A DNA stretch of 64,000 nucleotides from Caballeronia sp. INDeC2 (GTDB lineage: Bacteria; Pseudomonadota; Gammaproteobacteria; Burkholderiales; Burkholderiaceae), in contig NZ_JALQDG010000004.1 of the NCBI RefSeq assembly GCF_023631325.1, positions 1 to 64,000 on the forward strand, in the 5' to 3' direction. This document shows positions 18,798-28,010 of the stretch, piece by piece. The translations under genes and the position numbers were made by a program. How positions within the stretch are numbered: the first letter of the stretch is position 1; every line of letters starts with the position of its first letter. Under the pieces are notes generated by a model. It was not told the origin of the DNA and made no database searches. It saw only the letters and a list, made by a program, of their open reading frames with translations.

Positions 18798-19615
18798 CGC
18801 GTGCGCCATGTGATCCACAGCTTGCGGATCGGCGTGAGTGCGATGCGTTGATGCAGCACCTGAAAGTTTTCACGTTCGATCTCGTCGAAAAGCGCGAGCG
18901 ACAGCGCGGCCTGCGCGCGCAGCACGCGCTGCGTCGCGCGCTCCGAAGCTGGAATGGCGGCGAGCGCATCGTTGAGCGCCTTCCGGGCGCGTCCGGTCTG
19001 AAAGCGCATGAGATCCGTGAAGGCATCGCCGTACTTGCGATTGATGACATCCGCGGCCGTCACGTTGAAGCGCTGCAACTCGTCGATGGGAATATAGATG
19101 CGGCCGTTGCGCGCATCGCCACCGATTTCCTGGACACGCTCGGCGAGCAGCAACGCAGAGCCGAGCGGCGCGGCCCACGCCGCGGCCTGTTCCGGATCGC
19201 GCGCGCTCGCCCGTGCAAGCGCTGTCGTGAACGCCCCGCCCGTCTGATCGAGATAACGCTTCAGACCGGGCCAGTCGAGATAGCGCGCCTGATCCAGATC
19301 CATGCCGAAACCATCGACGACCGCGGCGAGCGATGCGCGCCATGCTGCATCGCCGGCATGCGCCTGCAACGCTTTGGTGACCGGATGCGTCGGCTCGCCG
19401 CCATCGAGCCGGCCGAGCTCACTCTGCCACCACGCGTGCTTCGTGCGGCCGATGGTCGGATCGCTGGTCTCCTTCACGGTCTCTTCGAGTTCGCGATAGA
19501 GCGCGTAAAGCGCGGTCAGAAGCGGCTGACTCGCGGCCGGCGCGCGGCGCAGCGCGTAGTACGTGCCGGAGCCTTCAGGGGCGGCCTTTTGCTGGCAATA
19601 ATCGTCGAAATTCAC
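18794..19615 (-). CDS. Squalene/phytoene synthase-family protein with altered motifs
   Basis: The fold is recognisable from ALYALYRELEE, KHAWWQSELGRL and GDARNGRIYIPIDEL, which line up with trans-isoprenyl head-to-head synthases such as HpnD. The two Asp-rich magnesium motifs are changed. The first site (DDxxD-like) reads RELEETVKE at 41-49, with Glu in place of Asp. The second site, normally NxxRDVxED, reads AERVQEIGGD at 158-167. The 273-residue length is typical. It is not in a hopanoid cluster. It may be an enzyme with Glu-based metal binding, or a non-catalytic homologue comparable to mitochondrial NDUFAF6. I do not assign a reaction. Confidence 0.75.
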   Translation of the reverse strand: MNFDDYCQQKAAPEGSGTYYALRRAPAASQPLLTALYALYRELEETVKETSDPTIGRTKHAWWQSELGRLDGGEPTHPVTKALQAHAGDAAWRASLAAVVDGFGMDLDQARYLDWPGLKRYLDQTGGAFTTALARASARDPEQAAAWAAPLGSALLLAERVQEIGGDARNGRIYIPIDELQRFNVTAADVINRKYGDAFTDLMRFQTGRARKALNDALAAIPASERATQRVLRAQAALSLALFDEIERENFQVLHQRIALTPIRKLWITWRTR

Positions 19616-20238
19616 GAACGGGGCTTGTGGGAGTTCGAAGGGGAGGCGTCGTGGGGTGCTTTTCTGCGGTTCGTCACGCGACGGACCTACGCACGGGCGC
19701 TCATTTTATCCGGCGAGGCGCGGGTTCGCTGCCGGCCGATGCACGACGCGAAATTGTGCGCCGAACCACCGATGCCGCGCCGCGCGTGCGCAAGACTGCG
19801 GCCATCGACTCCATCGGCGCGCGAAGCCGGAGGCATGCATGGCCTTGAGCAAATCCGAGAACCGGCAATTCTGCGATACATGTCTGCCTCACCTCGTGAG
19901 AAGCGTCGCGACGGATTTCGGCTTCGAATTTCGCATGTGCCCGAGGCTGATGCACGTCTCGCCGACGATACCGGCCTGCACATCACCGCCAACCGCCGCG
20001 CCGACGCCAAACTCACGTATCCGCTCGACGTCTTCGTGATCTGGCAGCCAGCGTGCGTGCGGCGGTTCCTGTCGCACGTGGATCGGCGATCGCCGCTGTG
20101 CGCGCGAACAAGCAGATACCGAAAATGGATCGGGCGGGCATCGATTTTGAGGGCCGCTCGCAGGCGAAAGGCGAGGTGATGACGATCCAGTTGGCGACAT
20201 CAACATCTGATCGGATTGGCAAATGCGAAGCCGCAAAC
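19616..20238. other. Long region without a supportable gene
   Basis: About 620 bases between the synthase-like gene and the tRNA-Leu terminator. Several short overlapping frames exist on both strands (for example 19835-20179 plus), but none has a ribosome site, a known domain or a consistent reading. It may be a decayed gene or a spacer. I see no RNA gene in it. Confidence 0.5.
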
Positions 20239-20268
20239 AAAAAACCCCTTTACCGATGAAAGGGGTTT
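20239..20268 (-). terminator. tRNA-Leu terminator
   Basis: On the minus strand, AAACCCCTTT and AAAGGGGTTT pair around a short loop (20242-20268) and run into six T residues. It lies 6 bases past the CCA end of tRNA-Leu. Confidence 0.85.
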
Positions 20269-20273
20269 CGTTG

Positions 20274-20360
20274 TGGTGCGAGGAGGGGGACTCGAACCCC
20301 CACACCCTTGCGGGCGTCAGGACCTAAACCTGGTGCGTCTACCAATTTCGCCATCCTCGC
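20274..20360 (-). tRNA. tRNA-Leu (anticodon UAG)
   Basis: An 87-nt class II tRNA with an encoded CCA end. The acceptor stem GCGAGGA pairs with TCCTCGC (20278-20284 and 20354-20360), the anticodon loop is TTTAGGT (anticodon TAG, reads CUN codons), the variable arm is long, and the T arm is GGGGGTTCGAGTCCCCC. Position 27-43 of the anticodon stem is a C-A mismatch. A strong terminator follows. Confidence 0.97.
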
Positions 20361-20450
20361 AGCACGGCAGGCGCTCTGGGCTTGTTCGATGATGACCCGC
20401 GCCCGGCGATGCCGCCGTGTCCGGCACCGGTCCACTGTGCCAAGTCAGAG

Positions 20451-20479
20451 ATTCTAACCCATTCGTCTATCGATGTCTG
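20451..20479 (-). promoter_or_regulatory. Candidate tRNA-Leu promoter
   Basis: On the minus strand a TAGAAT -10 (20451-20456) lies 17 bases from a weak CAGACA -35 (20474-20479), about 85 bases upstream of the mature tRNA end. It is the best match I found in this 271-base gap. Confidence 0.35.
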
Positions 20480-20631
20480 CGAAATTGCGTCAACGCTTTT
20501 CGCGTCGCGGATCGCCTCAGAAAGGCGCGAGCGGGCGCCGATTCCGGCCATACGCGGCGCAAGATTGCGGCATCACCAGCGGCTGCCTACAATCTGGTTC
20601 ATTCGTCCGTCCCGGCTCCCAGACTTCCCTC

Positions 20632-21003
20632 ATGACTCGCAACGCGCGCAATCGATTCGTCGCATGGCTCGGCATCGCCGCCATGTGGCTCGCGATCGTC
20701 GCGCCGGTCATCAGCCAGACGCTCGCCGCGCGCAACGCCGCGACCGATCCGCAAGCGATGCTGTGCGCGGTCGATGCAAACGTCGCCGATGCCCGCGCGG
20801 GTCATCACGATGCGGCGAATCATTTCGACGCCTGCTCATACTGCGGGCTGCTCGCGCACGATCTGCCCATCGTTGCGGGCGTCGGGCACGATGTCGCATC
20901 GATCGAGCGCGTCACACGCGCCGCGACGTTTGCGAGCCCCGCACCCGTCGTTTCGAAATCCTTCAACGCCGCGAGCCCGCGCGCGCCTCCCGCACTTTCC
21001 TGA
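20632..21003 (+). CDS. DUF2946-type small membrane protein, probable metal ligand
   Basis: A 123-residue protein with one N-terminal membrane segment (about 9-30) and a mature part carrying clustered soft-metal ligands: HH at 58-59, His64, CSYC at 68-71 and His76. This fits the DUF2946 family, which is commonly found with copper or iron uptake genes. The start at 20632 was chosen because the membrane segment begins there; upstream in-frame sequence overlaps unrelated intergenic DNA. It lies 104 bases before a PepSY membrane protein and probably shares its transcript. Function is inferred from context only. Confidence 0.7.
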   Translation: MTRNARNRFVAWLGIAAMWLAIVAPVISQTLAARNAATDPQAMLCAVDANVADARAGHHDAANHFDACSYCGLLAHDLPIVAGVGHDVASIERVTRAATFASPAPVVSKSFNAASPRAPPALS

Positions 21004-21107
21004 AACCGTTCTTCGTCCGATCGTCCCGACGTTCGCCGCGCGCATGAGCGCAGCGGATGCGCGCGATCGCTCGTCAGCTCGTTACGCATCCATCAACGAG
21101 AATCGCC

Positions 21108-22547
21108 ATGCTTGCACCCAACCTGAACGCGGCAGCAGCGGCGTCGAACGCGGAGGTCATCGCGCATCGACGCACGCTCTGGCGCTGGCATTTCTATGCC
21201 GGACTCTTCGTAATGCCGCTCCTTATCGTGCTCGCGATCACCGGCACCATCTACTGCTTTCAGCCGCAGATCGAGCCGCTTTTGTATCGCGACCGGATGA
21301 TCGTCGCCGATACGCACGCCCCGCAACTGTCCCGCGACGTCCTGCTCGCGAAGGCCGCTGCGAGCGAACCGCGCGGCGCCGTGCCGACGCTCGCGCAGAT
21401 CGAAGCCGATCGCACGCGCAGCGCCGAGTTCGTCTTTCGCCTGCCTTCGGGCGAGAGCGAAAGCGTCTATGTGAATCCCTATGACGGCGCGGTGCTCGGC
21501 ACGCTCTCCGTCGAACATCGATTGATGAAGCAGGTGCGCAATCTGCATCGCGGGCTGATGCTCGGCAAGACCGGCGAGCTCGTGATGGAACTGGCCGGCT
21601 GCTGGACGCTCGTGATGATCGGCACGGGCATCGCGCTGTGGTGGCCCAATCGATCGAGTGCGAGACAAGGCGGCGTGTGGCTGCCTCGTCTGTCGCTGCA
21701 AGGACGCGCGTGGTGGCGCGATCTGCACGCGGTGGGCGGCATCTGGCTCGCGATCGGCGCGCTGTTCTTCGTGCTGTCCGGACTGCCGTGGTCGGGATCG
21801 TGGGGCAAGGAGTTCAAGGCGCTGGCGACATCGGCGTCGCTCGGCTATCCGAAGGGCGCGTGGGGCGAAGCGCATGTTCATTCGGCCGCGCCCGGCGCTG
21901 CAGCGAAGAACACGGACGAGCACGCGATGCACGGTATGCACATGAAGATGGACGATCTGCCGCTGCATCAGACGCCGTGGGCCGTCGGTGCGACGATCGT
22001 GCCGGACAGCGCCGACGCATCGTCGCCGTCCGCGCGCGTGTCGATCGACGACGTGGTCGCGCTCGCCGCAAAAAACGGTATTGCCGACGATTTCGGCATC
22101 GCGCTGCCCGACAAGCCGACGGGCGTCTACACGGTATCGTATTTCCCCGCTGATCCGCGCGCCGAACGTACGCTTCACATCGACCGTTACAACGGGCGCG
22201 TGCTGTCCGACATCGATTACGCGAGCTACGGACGCGTCGCGCAATGGATCTCGTACGGCACGTCGCTGCATATGGGGCGCTATTTCGGGCTCGCGAACCA
22301 GATCGTCTGCTCGGCGATCTCGCTCGGGCTCGCGGCGCTTTCGGTGACGGGCTTCGTTATGTGGTGGAAGCGCCGGCCCGCGCGTGAACTGGGCGCGCCG
22401 GCGCGCCCGGTCAAGCGGCCGCCGATGCGCGCGTGGCGCGGCGGCCTGACCTTGCTGGGCGTGGTTTTCCCGCTGATGGGCGCGACGATGCTCGCCGTCT
22501 GGTGTATCGACCGCCTCGCGTTCGGCGCGAAGCGCGCGGTCCTCTAG
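21108..22547 (+). CDS. PepSY-associated transmembrane protein (PiuB-like)
   Basis: Inner-membrane protein of the PepSY_TM family, homologues of which are tied to iron or copper siderophore uptake and periplasmic metal reduction. The 479-residue product begins WRWHFYAGLFVMP near residue 26, has four long helices, and contains PepSY-like periplasmic repeats. A striking His/Met segment, HAMHGMHMKM at about 272-281, lies in the large periplasmic loop and resembles copper-binding Met/His motifs. The start at 21108 was chosen over 21057 because the latter overlaps non-homologous sequence. No TonB-dependent receptor is adjacent. It ends 13 bases from the convergent glycerate kinase. Confidence 0.82.
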   Translation: MLAPNLNAAAAASNAEVIAHRRTLWRWHFYAGLFVMPLLIVLAITGTIYCFQPQIEPLLYRDRMIVADTHAPQLSRDVLLAKAAASEPRGAVPTLAQIEADRTRSAEFVFRLPSGESESVYVNPYDGAVLGTLSVEHRLMKQVRNLHRGLMLGKTGELVMELAGCWTLVMIGTGIALWWPNRSSARQGGVWLPRLSLQGRAWWRDLHAVGGIWLAIGALFFVLSGLPWSGSWGKEFKALATSASLGYPKGAWGEAHVHSAAPGAAAKNTDEHAMHGMHMKMDDLPLHQTPWAVGATIVPDSADASSPSARVSIDDVVALAAKNGIADDFGIALPDKPTGVYTVSYFPADPRAERTLHIDRYNGRVLSDIDYASYGRVAQWISYGTSLHMGRYFGLANQIVCSAISLGLAALSVTGFVMWWKRRPARELGAPARPVKRPPMRAWRGGLTLLGVVFPLMGATMLAVWCIDRLAFGAKRAVL

Positions 22548-22560
22548 CGGTTTCCGGCGC

Positions 22561-23709
22561 TCAGATCGAACCGAACCTGAGCCGCGTGAGCTGTTCGGCT
22601 TCGTTGGCGAGCAGCCGCGCGGCGTCGCGGATCGCGGTTTCGAGCGTGATCGGGCCCGGGGCCGGCGAGAAGCAGCCGCTGAAGAACTCGGAGAGCCGCG
22701 GCAGCGCGGCCGAATCGACCGCGCCTGAAAGCAGCGACGCCGGCACGCCCCGATCGCGCGCGTGCTTGCAGGCGATGAAGGGCGCCTTGCCGTGCAGCGT
22801 CTGGACATCCGAACGGCCTTCGCCCGTGATCAGCCAGTTCGCGCCTTCGAGCGCGGCGTCGAGTCCGATTTCGCGCGCGACCACTTCCGCGCCCGTCTCG
22901 AAACGCGCGCCGAGCATGTGCAGCGCGAAGCCGAGTCCGCCTGCCGCGCCCGCGCCGGGCTCATTGCGTTTTGCGACGCCCATCGCGGGTTCGAGGAGAT
23001 CGGCGAAATGGGCGAGGGCGGCGTCGATCGTCGCCACTTGTTCGGGCGTCACGCCTTTTTGCGGACCGAAGATGGCGGTCGCGCCGTGGTCGCCGGTGAG
23101 CGGATTATCGACATCCGACATGCCGATGAAGTTCGCTTCCTTCACGCGCGGATCGAGCCCCGACGCGTCGATGCGCACGATCTGCGCGAGCGCCGACGGC
23201 ACCGGATCGAGTTCGTTGCCCGCTTTATCGAAAAGCTTGAGCCCGAGGCCGACGAGCAGGCCCGCGCCGCCGTCGTTGGTGCTGCTGCCGCCGAGCGCGA
23301 CGTAGAACGTGCGCGCGCCGGAATCCAACAGCGCGCGAATCGCCTCGCCCATGCCGAGCGTGCTGCGCTCGGTGACGGGCACGGCCATGCCGTCCGGATC
23401 GGTGATGCCGACGACTTCCGCCGTCTCGATGATCGCGCCGCCGTCGTCGAGCAGGCCGGTGGCGGCGTCGCGCCGCGCGGCGGCCGCGCCGCGCACGTTG
23501 AGCAGGCGGCGCTCGCCGCCCGCCGAGAGCATCGCGTCTAGCGTGCCTTCGCCGCCGTCGGCCATCGGACGGATGCGGATGTCGGCGTCCGGCCGCGCGC
23601 GCCTGATGCCTTCCGCGATGGCGTTCGCGACGCCTTCCGCAGAGAGCGAGCCCTTGAAGGAATCGGGAGCGATGACAACTACGGGAGCAGCAGACGTGGC
23701 GTTAGGCAT
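22561..23709 (-). CDS. Glycerate kinase (GlxK/GarK type)
   Basis: Phosphorylates glycerate in glyoxylate or glucarate breakdown. The 382-residue product has the class-defining IAPDSFKGSL motif at the N-terminus, MADGGEG near 48-54, ALGGSSTNDGG, and the C-terminal EGRSDVQTLHGK segment. These features are those of the GlxK/GarK kinases rather than the unrelated TtuD-type enzyme. It appears monocistronic, convergent with the PepSY gene and divergent from tig across 528 bases. Whether it makes 2- or 3-phosphoglycerate cannot be read here; GarK-type enzymes usually give the 2-phosphate. Confidence 0.9.
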   Translation of the reverse strand: MPNATSAAPVVVIAPDSFKGSLSAEGVANAIAEGIRRARPDADIRIRPMADGGEGTLDAMLSAGGERRLLNVRGAAAARRDAATGLLDDGGAIIETAEVVGITDPDGMAVPVTERSTLGMGEAIRALLDSGARTFYVALGGSSTNDGGAGLLVGLGLKLFDKAGNELDPVPSALAQIVRIDASGLDPRVKEANFIGMSDVDNPLTGDHGATAIFGPQKGVTPEQVATIDAALAHFADLLEPAMGVAKRNEPGAGAAGGLGFALHMLGARFETGAEVVAREIGLDAALEGANWLITGEGRSDVQTLHGKAPFIACKHARDRGVPASLLSGAVDSAALPRLSEFFSGCFSPAPGPITLETAIRDAARLLANEAEQLTRLRFGSI

Positions 23710-24237
23710 GGTGTCTCGAATGTTCTGGTGTCGAAGAAACGATTGAAAAGCCGCGGCGAGCCCTTACTTATGCGCTTGTTGCATGCGTTTCATGCCTTGC
23801 AGCAATGGATTGCGCACCGGGCGGCTTCGTCGCGTGAATCATGCGCCGGCAAGCTTATCAGCGCGGCGCGCGACGCAAAATAGCGCCGTGCCGATAGCGG
23901 GAATTGTGCGCGTGGGAGCGCGCCCGCAAAACGCGGATTTACGCCGAAATCCACCCGGAAAACTGGCGTTTTAGTTGGCAAATCCGGCTGAAATGGCGCG
24001 TTGACGAATTCATCGCCGGGACCGCCCGGAATTGTTTGCTAAAATACTTGGCTCTGTTGACTGACACTGTGTCGGGCGACGTTCCGGCACTCCCGCAAGA
24101 TGCGTTTTGCGCGCGTCTTTCGGTGCCAGGCGTCGATTACGGCCGGCTCACGCAGAGCTCGCATCCGGACCCGCGCCTTAAGAACCGCGGAAGAACCGAA
24201 CACCGAATTTACGATTTACTCTAGGACGATTTCAGCC
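23710..24237. promoter_or_regulatory. Long tig leader / glycerate kinase promoter region
   Basis: A 528-base gap without a supportable gene. An extended -10, TGCTAAAAT (24037-24045), gives the best plus-strand promoter and predicts a tig leader of nearly 190 bases. Short open frames that run into tig (from 24100) have no homology. No riboswitch-like structure was recognised in the leader. Confidence 0.45.
24037..24045 (+). promoter_or_regulatory. tig: tig extended -10 promoter
   Basis: TG-N-TAAAAT is an extended -10 element, which can work without a good -35; no clear -35 is present at 17 bases. It is the only strong match upstream of trigger factor. Confidence 0.45.
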
Positions 24238-25584
24238 ATGGCTAACGTAGTTGAGAACCTCGGCAAGCTCGAACGCCGCGTGACGATTTCCCTGCCGAAA
24301 GACACGGTGCAGAAGGAAGTGGATTCGCGCATCCGCCAGTTGGCCAAGAACGTGCGCATGCCGGGTTTCCGCCCGGGCAAGGTGCCGCTCAAGATGGTGA
24401 CGCAGCAGTATGGCGGCCAGGTCGAAGCCGAAGTGCTGAGCGACAAGGTCGGCAAGGAATTCTTCGACGTCACGCGCGCCGAAAACCTGCGCGTCGCGGG
24501 CCAGCCGAGCTTCGCGCCGAAGTCGGAGGTCCCCGCCGACGCCTACGCGTTCGACGCGACCTTCGAGGTCTATCCGGAGGTGAAGCTGGGCGATGTGGCG
24601 AACGCTGAAATCGAACGCACGGTCACGACCATCTCCGAAACCGAAGTCGATCGCACGCTGGACATCCTGCGCAAGCAGCGCGTGCATTTCCACGCGCGCG
24701 GCGAGGCGGGCGAGCACGGTGACGGCGGCCCGAGCACGGCAGCGGCCGACGGCGACCGCGTGACGCTCGACTTCGTCGGCAAGATCGACGGTGTCGCATT
24801 CGAAGGCGGCAGCGCGGAAGACTTCGCGTTCGTACTGGGCGAAGGCCGCATGCTGCCCGAATTCGAGCAAGCCGCGACGGGCCTGAAGGCCGGCGAATCG
24901 CGCGAGTTCGATCTCAAGTTCCCCGAGGACTACCACGGCAAGGACGTGGCGGGCAAAACGGCTCAGTTCACGATCACCGTCAAGAAGATCGAGTGGCCGC
25001 ATCTGCCGGAAATCAACGCGGATTTCGCCAAATCGCTCGGCATCGAAGACGGCGATCTCACGAAGATGCGCACCGAGATCAAGGACAATCTGGAGCGTGA
25101 AGCGAAGCGCCGCACGCAGCAGATCGTGAAGAACCAGGTCATGGACGCGCTCCTGAAGATCTCCGAGCTGGACGTGCCGAAGGCGCTGATCGAGCAGGAT
25201 CAGCAGCGTCTCGTCGAAATGGCGCGCCAGGACCTGCAGCAGCGCGGCGTGCCGAACGCCGCCGATGCGCCGATTCCCGCTGAAATGTTCGCCGAGCAGG
25301 CCGAGCGCCGCGTGAAGCTGGGCCTCGTGTTGGCCGAACTGGTGAAGGCGAACGAACTGCAAGCGAAGCCCGAACAGATCCGCGCTGAAGTGGACGAATT
25401 CGCGAAGAGCTACGAAGACCCGAAGGAAGTCGTCCGCTGGTATTATTCGAACCAGCAGCGCCTCGCCGAGATGGAAGCGTACGTCGTGGAAAGCAACGTC
25501 GTCGATTTCGTCCTGGGCAAGGCCAAGGTGACCGACAAGGAAGTCAGCTTCGAGGAACTGGCCAGCGCAACGGCGCAAGCCTGA
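24238..25584 (+). CDS. tig: Trigger factor
   Basis: Ribosome-bound chaperone and peptidyl-prolyl isomerase acting on nascent chains. The 448-residue product has an N-terminal ribosome-binding domain with the GFRPGKVP signature near residues 42-49, a central FKBP-like PPIase domain (about 160-245) and a helical C-terminal substrate cradle. The start at 24238 is the conserved MANVVENL; longer reading upstream is not homologous. The PPIase domain contains a short acidic/glycine insertion (GEHGDGGPS) near 162-170. It heads the proteostasis block, but a terminator separates it from clpP. Confidence 0.97.
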   Translation: MANVVENLGKLERRVTISLPKDTVQKEVDSRIRQLAKNVRMPGFRPGKVPLKMVTQQYGGQVEAEVLSDKVGKEFFDVTRAENLRVAGQPSFAPKSEVPADAYAFDATFEVYPEVKLGDVANAEIERTVTTISETEVDRTLDILRKQRVHFHARGEAGEHGDGGPSTAAADGDRVTLDFVGKIDGVAFEGGSAEDFAFVLGEGRMLPEFEQAATGLKAGESREFDLKFPEDYHGKDVAGKTAQFTITVKKIEWPHLPEINADFAKSLGIEDGDLTKMRTEIKDNLEREAKRRTQQIVKNQVMDALLKISELDVPKALIEQDQQRLVEMARQDLQQRGVPNAADAPIPAEMFAEQAERRVKLGLVLAELVKANELQAKPEQIRAEVDEFAKSYEDPKEVVRWYYSNQQRLAEMEAYVVESNVVDFVLGKAKVTDKEVSFEELASATAQA

Positions 25585-25598
25585 CGCGTTAGGCAAGG

Positions 25599-25640
25599 GG
25601 CGTGCGGAGTCGTCGGACTGACGGCTCGCACGCCTTTTTT
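25599..25640 (+). terminator. tig terminator
   Basis: A long stem (25599-25614 paired with 25620-25634, one bulge and one wobble) is followed by six T residues (25635-25640). It lies between tig and clpP and implies a separate clpP promoter in the following 80 bases. Confidence 0.85.
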
Positions 25641-25723
25641 GCATTAAAGTTTGGGCGTTTGCATGCCGTTCTAGTGGATGTTCCTTTGTCGTTCAGTATC
25701 CCTATTCCGAACAAGGAAATTGC

Positions 25724-26377
25724 ATGACCTTTCGCGCTGAATTGCTCGACACGTTGGCGTCCCACGCACCGCGGGACTTCGAAGCCCAGGCGCTCGGCCT
25801 CGTTCCGATGGTCGTGGAAACGAGCGGCCGCGGCGAGCGAGCCTACGACATTTATTCGCGTCTCCTGAAGGAGCGCGTGGTGTTTCTCGTCGGCGAGGTG
25901 AACGACCAGTCGGCGAACCTCGTCGTCGCGCAGCTCCTGTTTCTCGAAAGCGAGAACCCGGACAAGGACATCAGCCTGTACATCAACAGCCCTGGCGGCT
26001 CGGTTTCGGCCGGCATGGCGATCTACGACACGATGCAGTTCGTGAAGCCCGATGTCTCCACGCTGTGCATGGGTCTCGCCGCGAGCATGGGCGCGTTCCT
26101 GCTGGCGGCGGGCGCGAAGGGCAAGCGCGTCGCGCTGCCGAACGCGCGCGTGATGATTCATCAGCCGCTCGGCGGCGCGCGCGGTCAGGCATCGGACATC
26201 GAGATTCAGGCGCGGGAGATCCTGTACCTGAAGGAACGTTTGAATCAGTTGCTGTCGCATCACACGGGTCAGCCGGTCGAGCGCATCGCGCGCGACACGG
26301 ATCGCGACAACTTCATGTCGGGCGACGACGCGCAAGCTTACGGCCTCGTCGACCAGGTGCTTCACAAGCGTCCCTGA
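25724..26377 (+). CDS. clpP: ATP-dependent Clp protease proteolytic subunit
   Basis: Serine protease that forms the barrel degrading proteins unfolded by ClpX or ClpA. The 217-residue product has the catalytic triad Ser121 in LAASMGAF, His146 in VMIHQPLG and Asp195 in DTDRDNF. A propeptide-like N-terminus precedes the conserved LVPMVVE and [12 protein letters not shown]. An AAGGAA site lies 5 bases before the start. It is followed by clpX after 176 bases that contain a stable hairpin. Confidence 0.98.
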   Translation: MTFRAELLDTLASHAPRDFEAQALGLVPMVVETSGRGERAYDIYSRLLKERVVFLVGEVNDQSANLVVAQLLFLESENPDKDISLYINSPGGSVSAGMAIYDTMQFVKPDVSTLCMGLAASMGAFLLAAGAKGKRVALPNARVMIHQPLGGARGQASDIEIQAREILYLKERLNQLLSHHTGQPVERIARDTDRDNFMSGDDAQAYGLVDQVLHKRP

Positions 26378-26395
26378 AGGCGTCCGGAGCGGCGC

Positions 26396-26427
26396 CGTGC
26401 CGGCGCCCGGAGACGGACGCCGGCACG
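26396..26427 (+). other. Hairpin between clpP and clpX
   Basis: A perfect 10-bp inverted repeat (26396-26405 with 26418-26427, 12-base loop) lies 18 bases after the clpP stop, without a T tract. It is more likely an mRNA stability or processing element than a terminator. It could set the clpP/clpX ratio. Confidence 0.55.
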
Positions 26428-26553
26428 AAAGTGCGAAATCGCGCATGCGGCGCAACGCCAAAACGCGCTTCGTTCGACCTCGCGGGTGCGAATCTGCGTC
26501 GGCGAATCGAAGGGCGTATCATGTAACAAGAGTGTCCGGAGGCTTACACATTT

Positions 26554-27825
26554 ATGGCGGACAAAAAAGGTTCCAGTAGCGAAAAGCTGCTGTATTGCTC
26601 GTTCTGCGGAAAAAGCCAGCATGAGGTGAAGAAGCTCATCGCTGGGCCGTCGGTGTTCATCTGCGATGAATGTATCGATCTGTGCAACGAGATCATTCGC
26701 GACGAAGCAGCCGGTGCGGCGGAGGAGGCCGGGCTGACGAAGTCCGACCTGCCGAGCCCGCAGGAAATCAGCGATATCCTCAATCAGTACGTCATCGGCC
26801 AGGAACGCGCGAAGAAAATTCTCGCGGTGGCCGTGTACAACCATTACAAGCGGCTCAAGCATCTCGACAAGAAAGACGAGATCGAGCTGTCGAAGAGCAA
26901 CATCCTCTTGATCGGGCCGACCGGCTCGGGCAAGACGCTGCTCGCGCAGACGCTCGCACGCATGCTGAACGTGCCATTCGTGATCGCGGATGCAACCACG
27001 CTGACCGAAGCCGGTTATGTCGGCGAGGACGTCGAGAACATCATTCAGAAGCTGCTGCAGAACTGCAACTACGAAGTCGACAAGGCACAGCGCGGTATCG
27101 TCTATATCGACGAAATCGACAAGATCAGCCGCAAGTCGGATAACCCGTCCATCACGCGCGACGTGTCGGGCGAGGGCGTGCAGCAAGCATTGCTGAAGCT
27201 GGTCGAAGGCACGATGGCGTCGGTGCCTCCGCAAGGCGGACGCAAGCACCCGAATCAGGATTTCATCCAGGTCGACACGACCAACATCCTGTTCATCTGC
27301 GGCGGCGCGTTCGACGGGCTCGAAAAGGTCATCACGGATCGCACCGAGAAGACTGGTATCGGTTTCGGCGCGAGCGTGAAGAGCAAGCAGGATCGCGATG
27401 CCGGCGAAGTGCTGCGCGAAGTCGAGCCGGAAGATCTGATCAAGTTCGGTCTGATTCCGGAACTGATCGGCCGTCTGCCCGTCGTGGCGACGCTCGGCAA
27501 GCTCGACGAAGCCGCGCTCGTGAAGATCCTGATCGAGCCGAAGAACGCGCTCGTGAAGCAGTATCACAAGCTCTTCGCCATGGAACGCGTGGAGCTGGAA
27601 ATCCGCCCGGCGGCGCTACAGGCCATCGCGCAGAAAGCGATTCGCCGCAAGACCGGCGCGCGCGGACTGCGTTCGATTCTGGAACAGGCGTTGCTCGACG
27701 TGATGTACGAACTGCCGACCATGAAGGGCGTTTCGAAGGTGATCGTCGACGACAATACGATCGACGGCGACGGCAAGCCGCTGCTCATCTACGAAGACGC
27801 ACCGAAAGTAGCAGGATCGAACTGA
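26554..27825 (+). CDS. clpX: ATP-dependent Clp protease ATP-binding subunit ClpX
   Basis: AAA+ unfoldase that recognises tagged substrates and feeds them to ClpP. The 423-residue product has the N-terminal zinc domain (Cys15, Cys18, Cys37, Cys40), Walker A GPTGSGKT at 121-128, Walker [10 protein letters not shown], the pore loop GYVGED, and the ClpP-contacting IGF-type loop near residues 270-275 (TGIGFGA). A GGAGG site lies upstream with an 11-base spacer. A strong terminator follows. Confidence 0.98.
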   Translation: MADKKGSSSEKLLYCSFCGKSQHEVKKLIAGPSVFICDECIDLCNEIIRDEAAGAAEEAGLTKSDLPSPQEISDILNQYVIGQERAKKILAVAVYNHYKRLKHLDKKDEIELSKSNILLIGPTGSGKTLLAQTLARMLNVPFVIADATTLTEAGYVGEDVENIIQKLLQNCNYEVDKAQRGIVYIDEIDKISRKSDNPSITRDVSGEGVQQALLKLVEGTMASVPPQGGRKHPNQDFIQVDTTNILFICGGAFDGLEKVITDRTEKTGIGFGASVKSKQDRDAGEVLREVEPEDLIKFGLIPELIGRLPVVATLGKLDEAALVKILIEPKNALVKQYHKLFAMERVELEIRPAALQAIAQKAIRRKTGARGLRSILEQALLDVMYELPTMKGVSKVIVDDNTIDGDGKPLLIYEDAPKVAGSN

Positions 27826-27844
27826 AGCAGGCTGTGTGTCGGCG

Positions 27845-27885
27845 AAAGGCCGTTCATGGCGACGTGAACGGCCTTTTATTTTTTT
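27845..27885 (+). terminator. clpX terminator
   Basis: A 12-bp stem (27845-27856 with 27865-27876) with an 8-base loop runs into a T-rich tail. It ends the clpPX transcript, so lon has its own promoter. Confidence 0.88.
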
Positions 27886-28010
27886 GGTTTATCTTGTGGA
27901 CGTTACTGACGCGATCTTTGACTAACGACTTTTCCCTTCCGATAAAGGCTTGCAATAGCTCTGAACGGCCTTACTTACGACTGAACTGATTCCATTAATG
28001 GGGAAATGAA

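Noticed and set aside
18794..19615. Calling this gene hpnD (presqualene diphosphate synthase)
   Set aside because: The Asp-rich metal motifs are altered and no other hopanoid gene is nearby, so only a family name was given.
19835..20179. Possible small gene starting near the ATG at 19835
   Set aside because: No ribosome site, no family, competing frames of equal length on both strands; kept only as an unexplained gap.
19889..20305. Minus-strand open frame running through tRNA-Leu
   Set aside because: Its N-terminal part is the tRNA gene and its terminator, so it cannot be a real protein gene.
27886..28010. Sigma-32 heat-shock promoter before lon
   Set aside because: A CTTGCAA element is present, but no CCCCAT-like -10 at the right spacing could be found.
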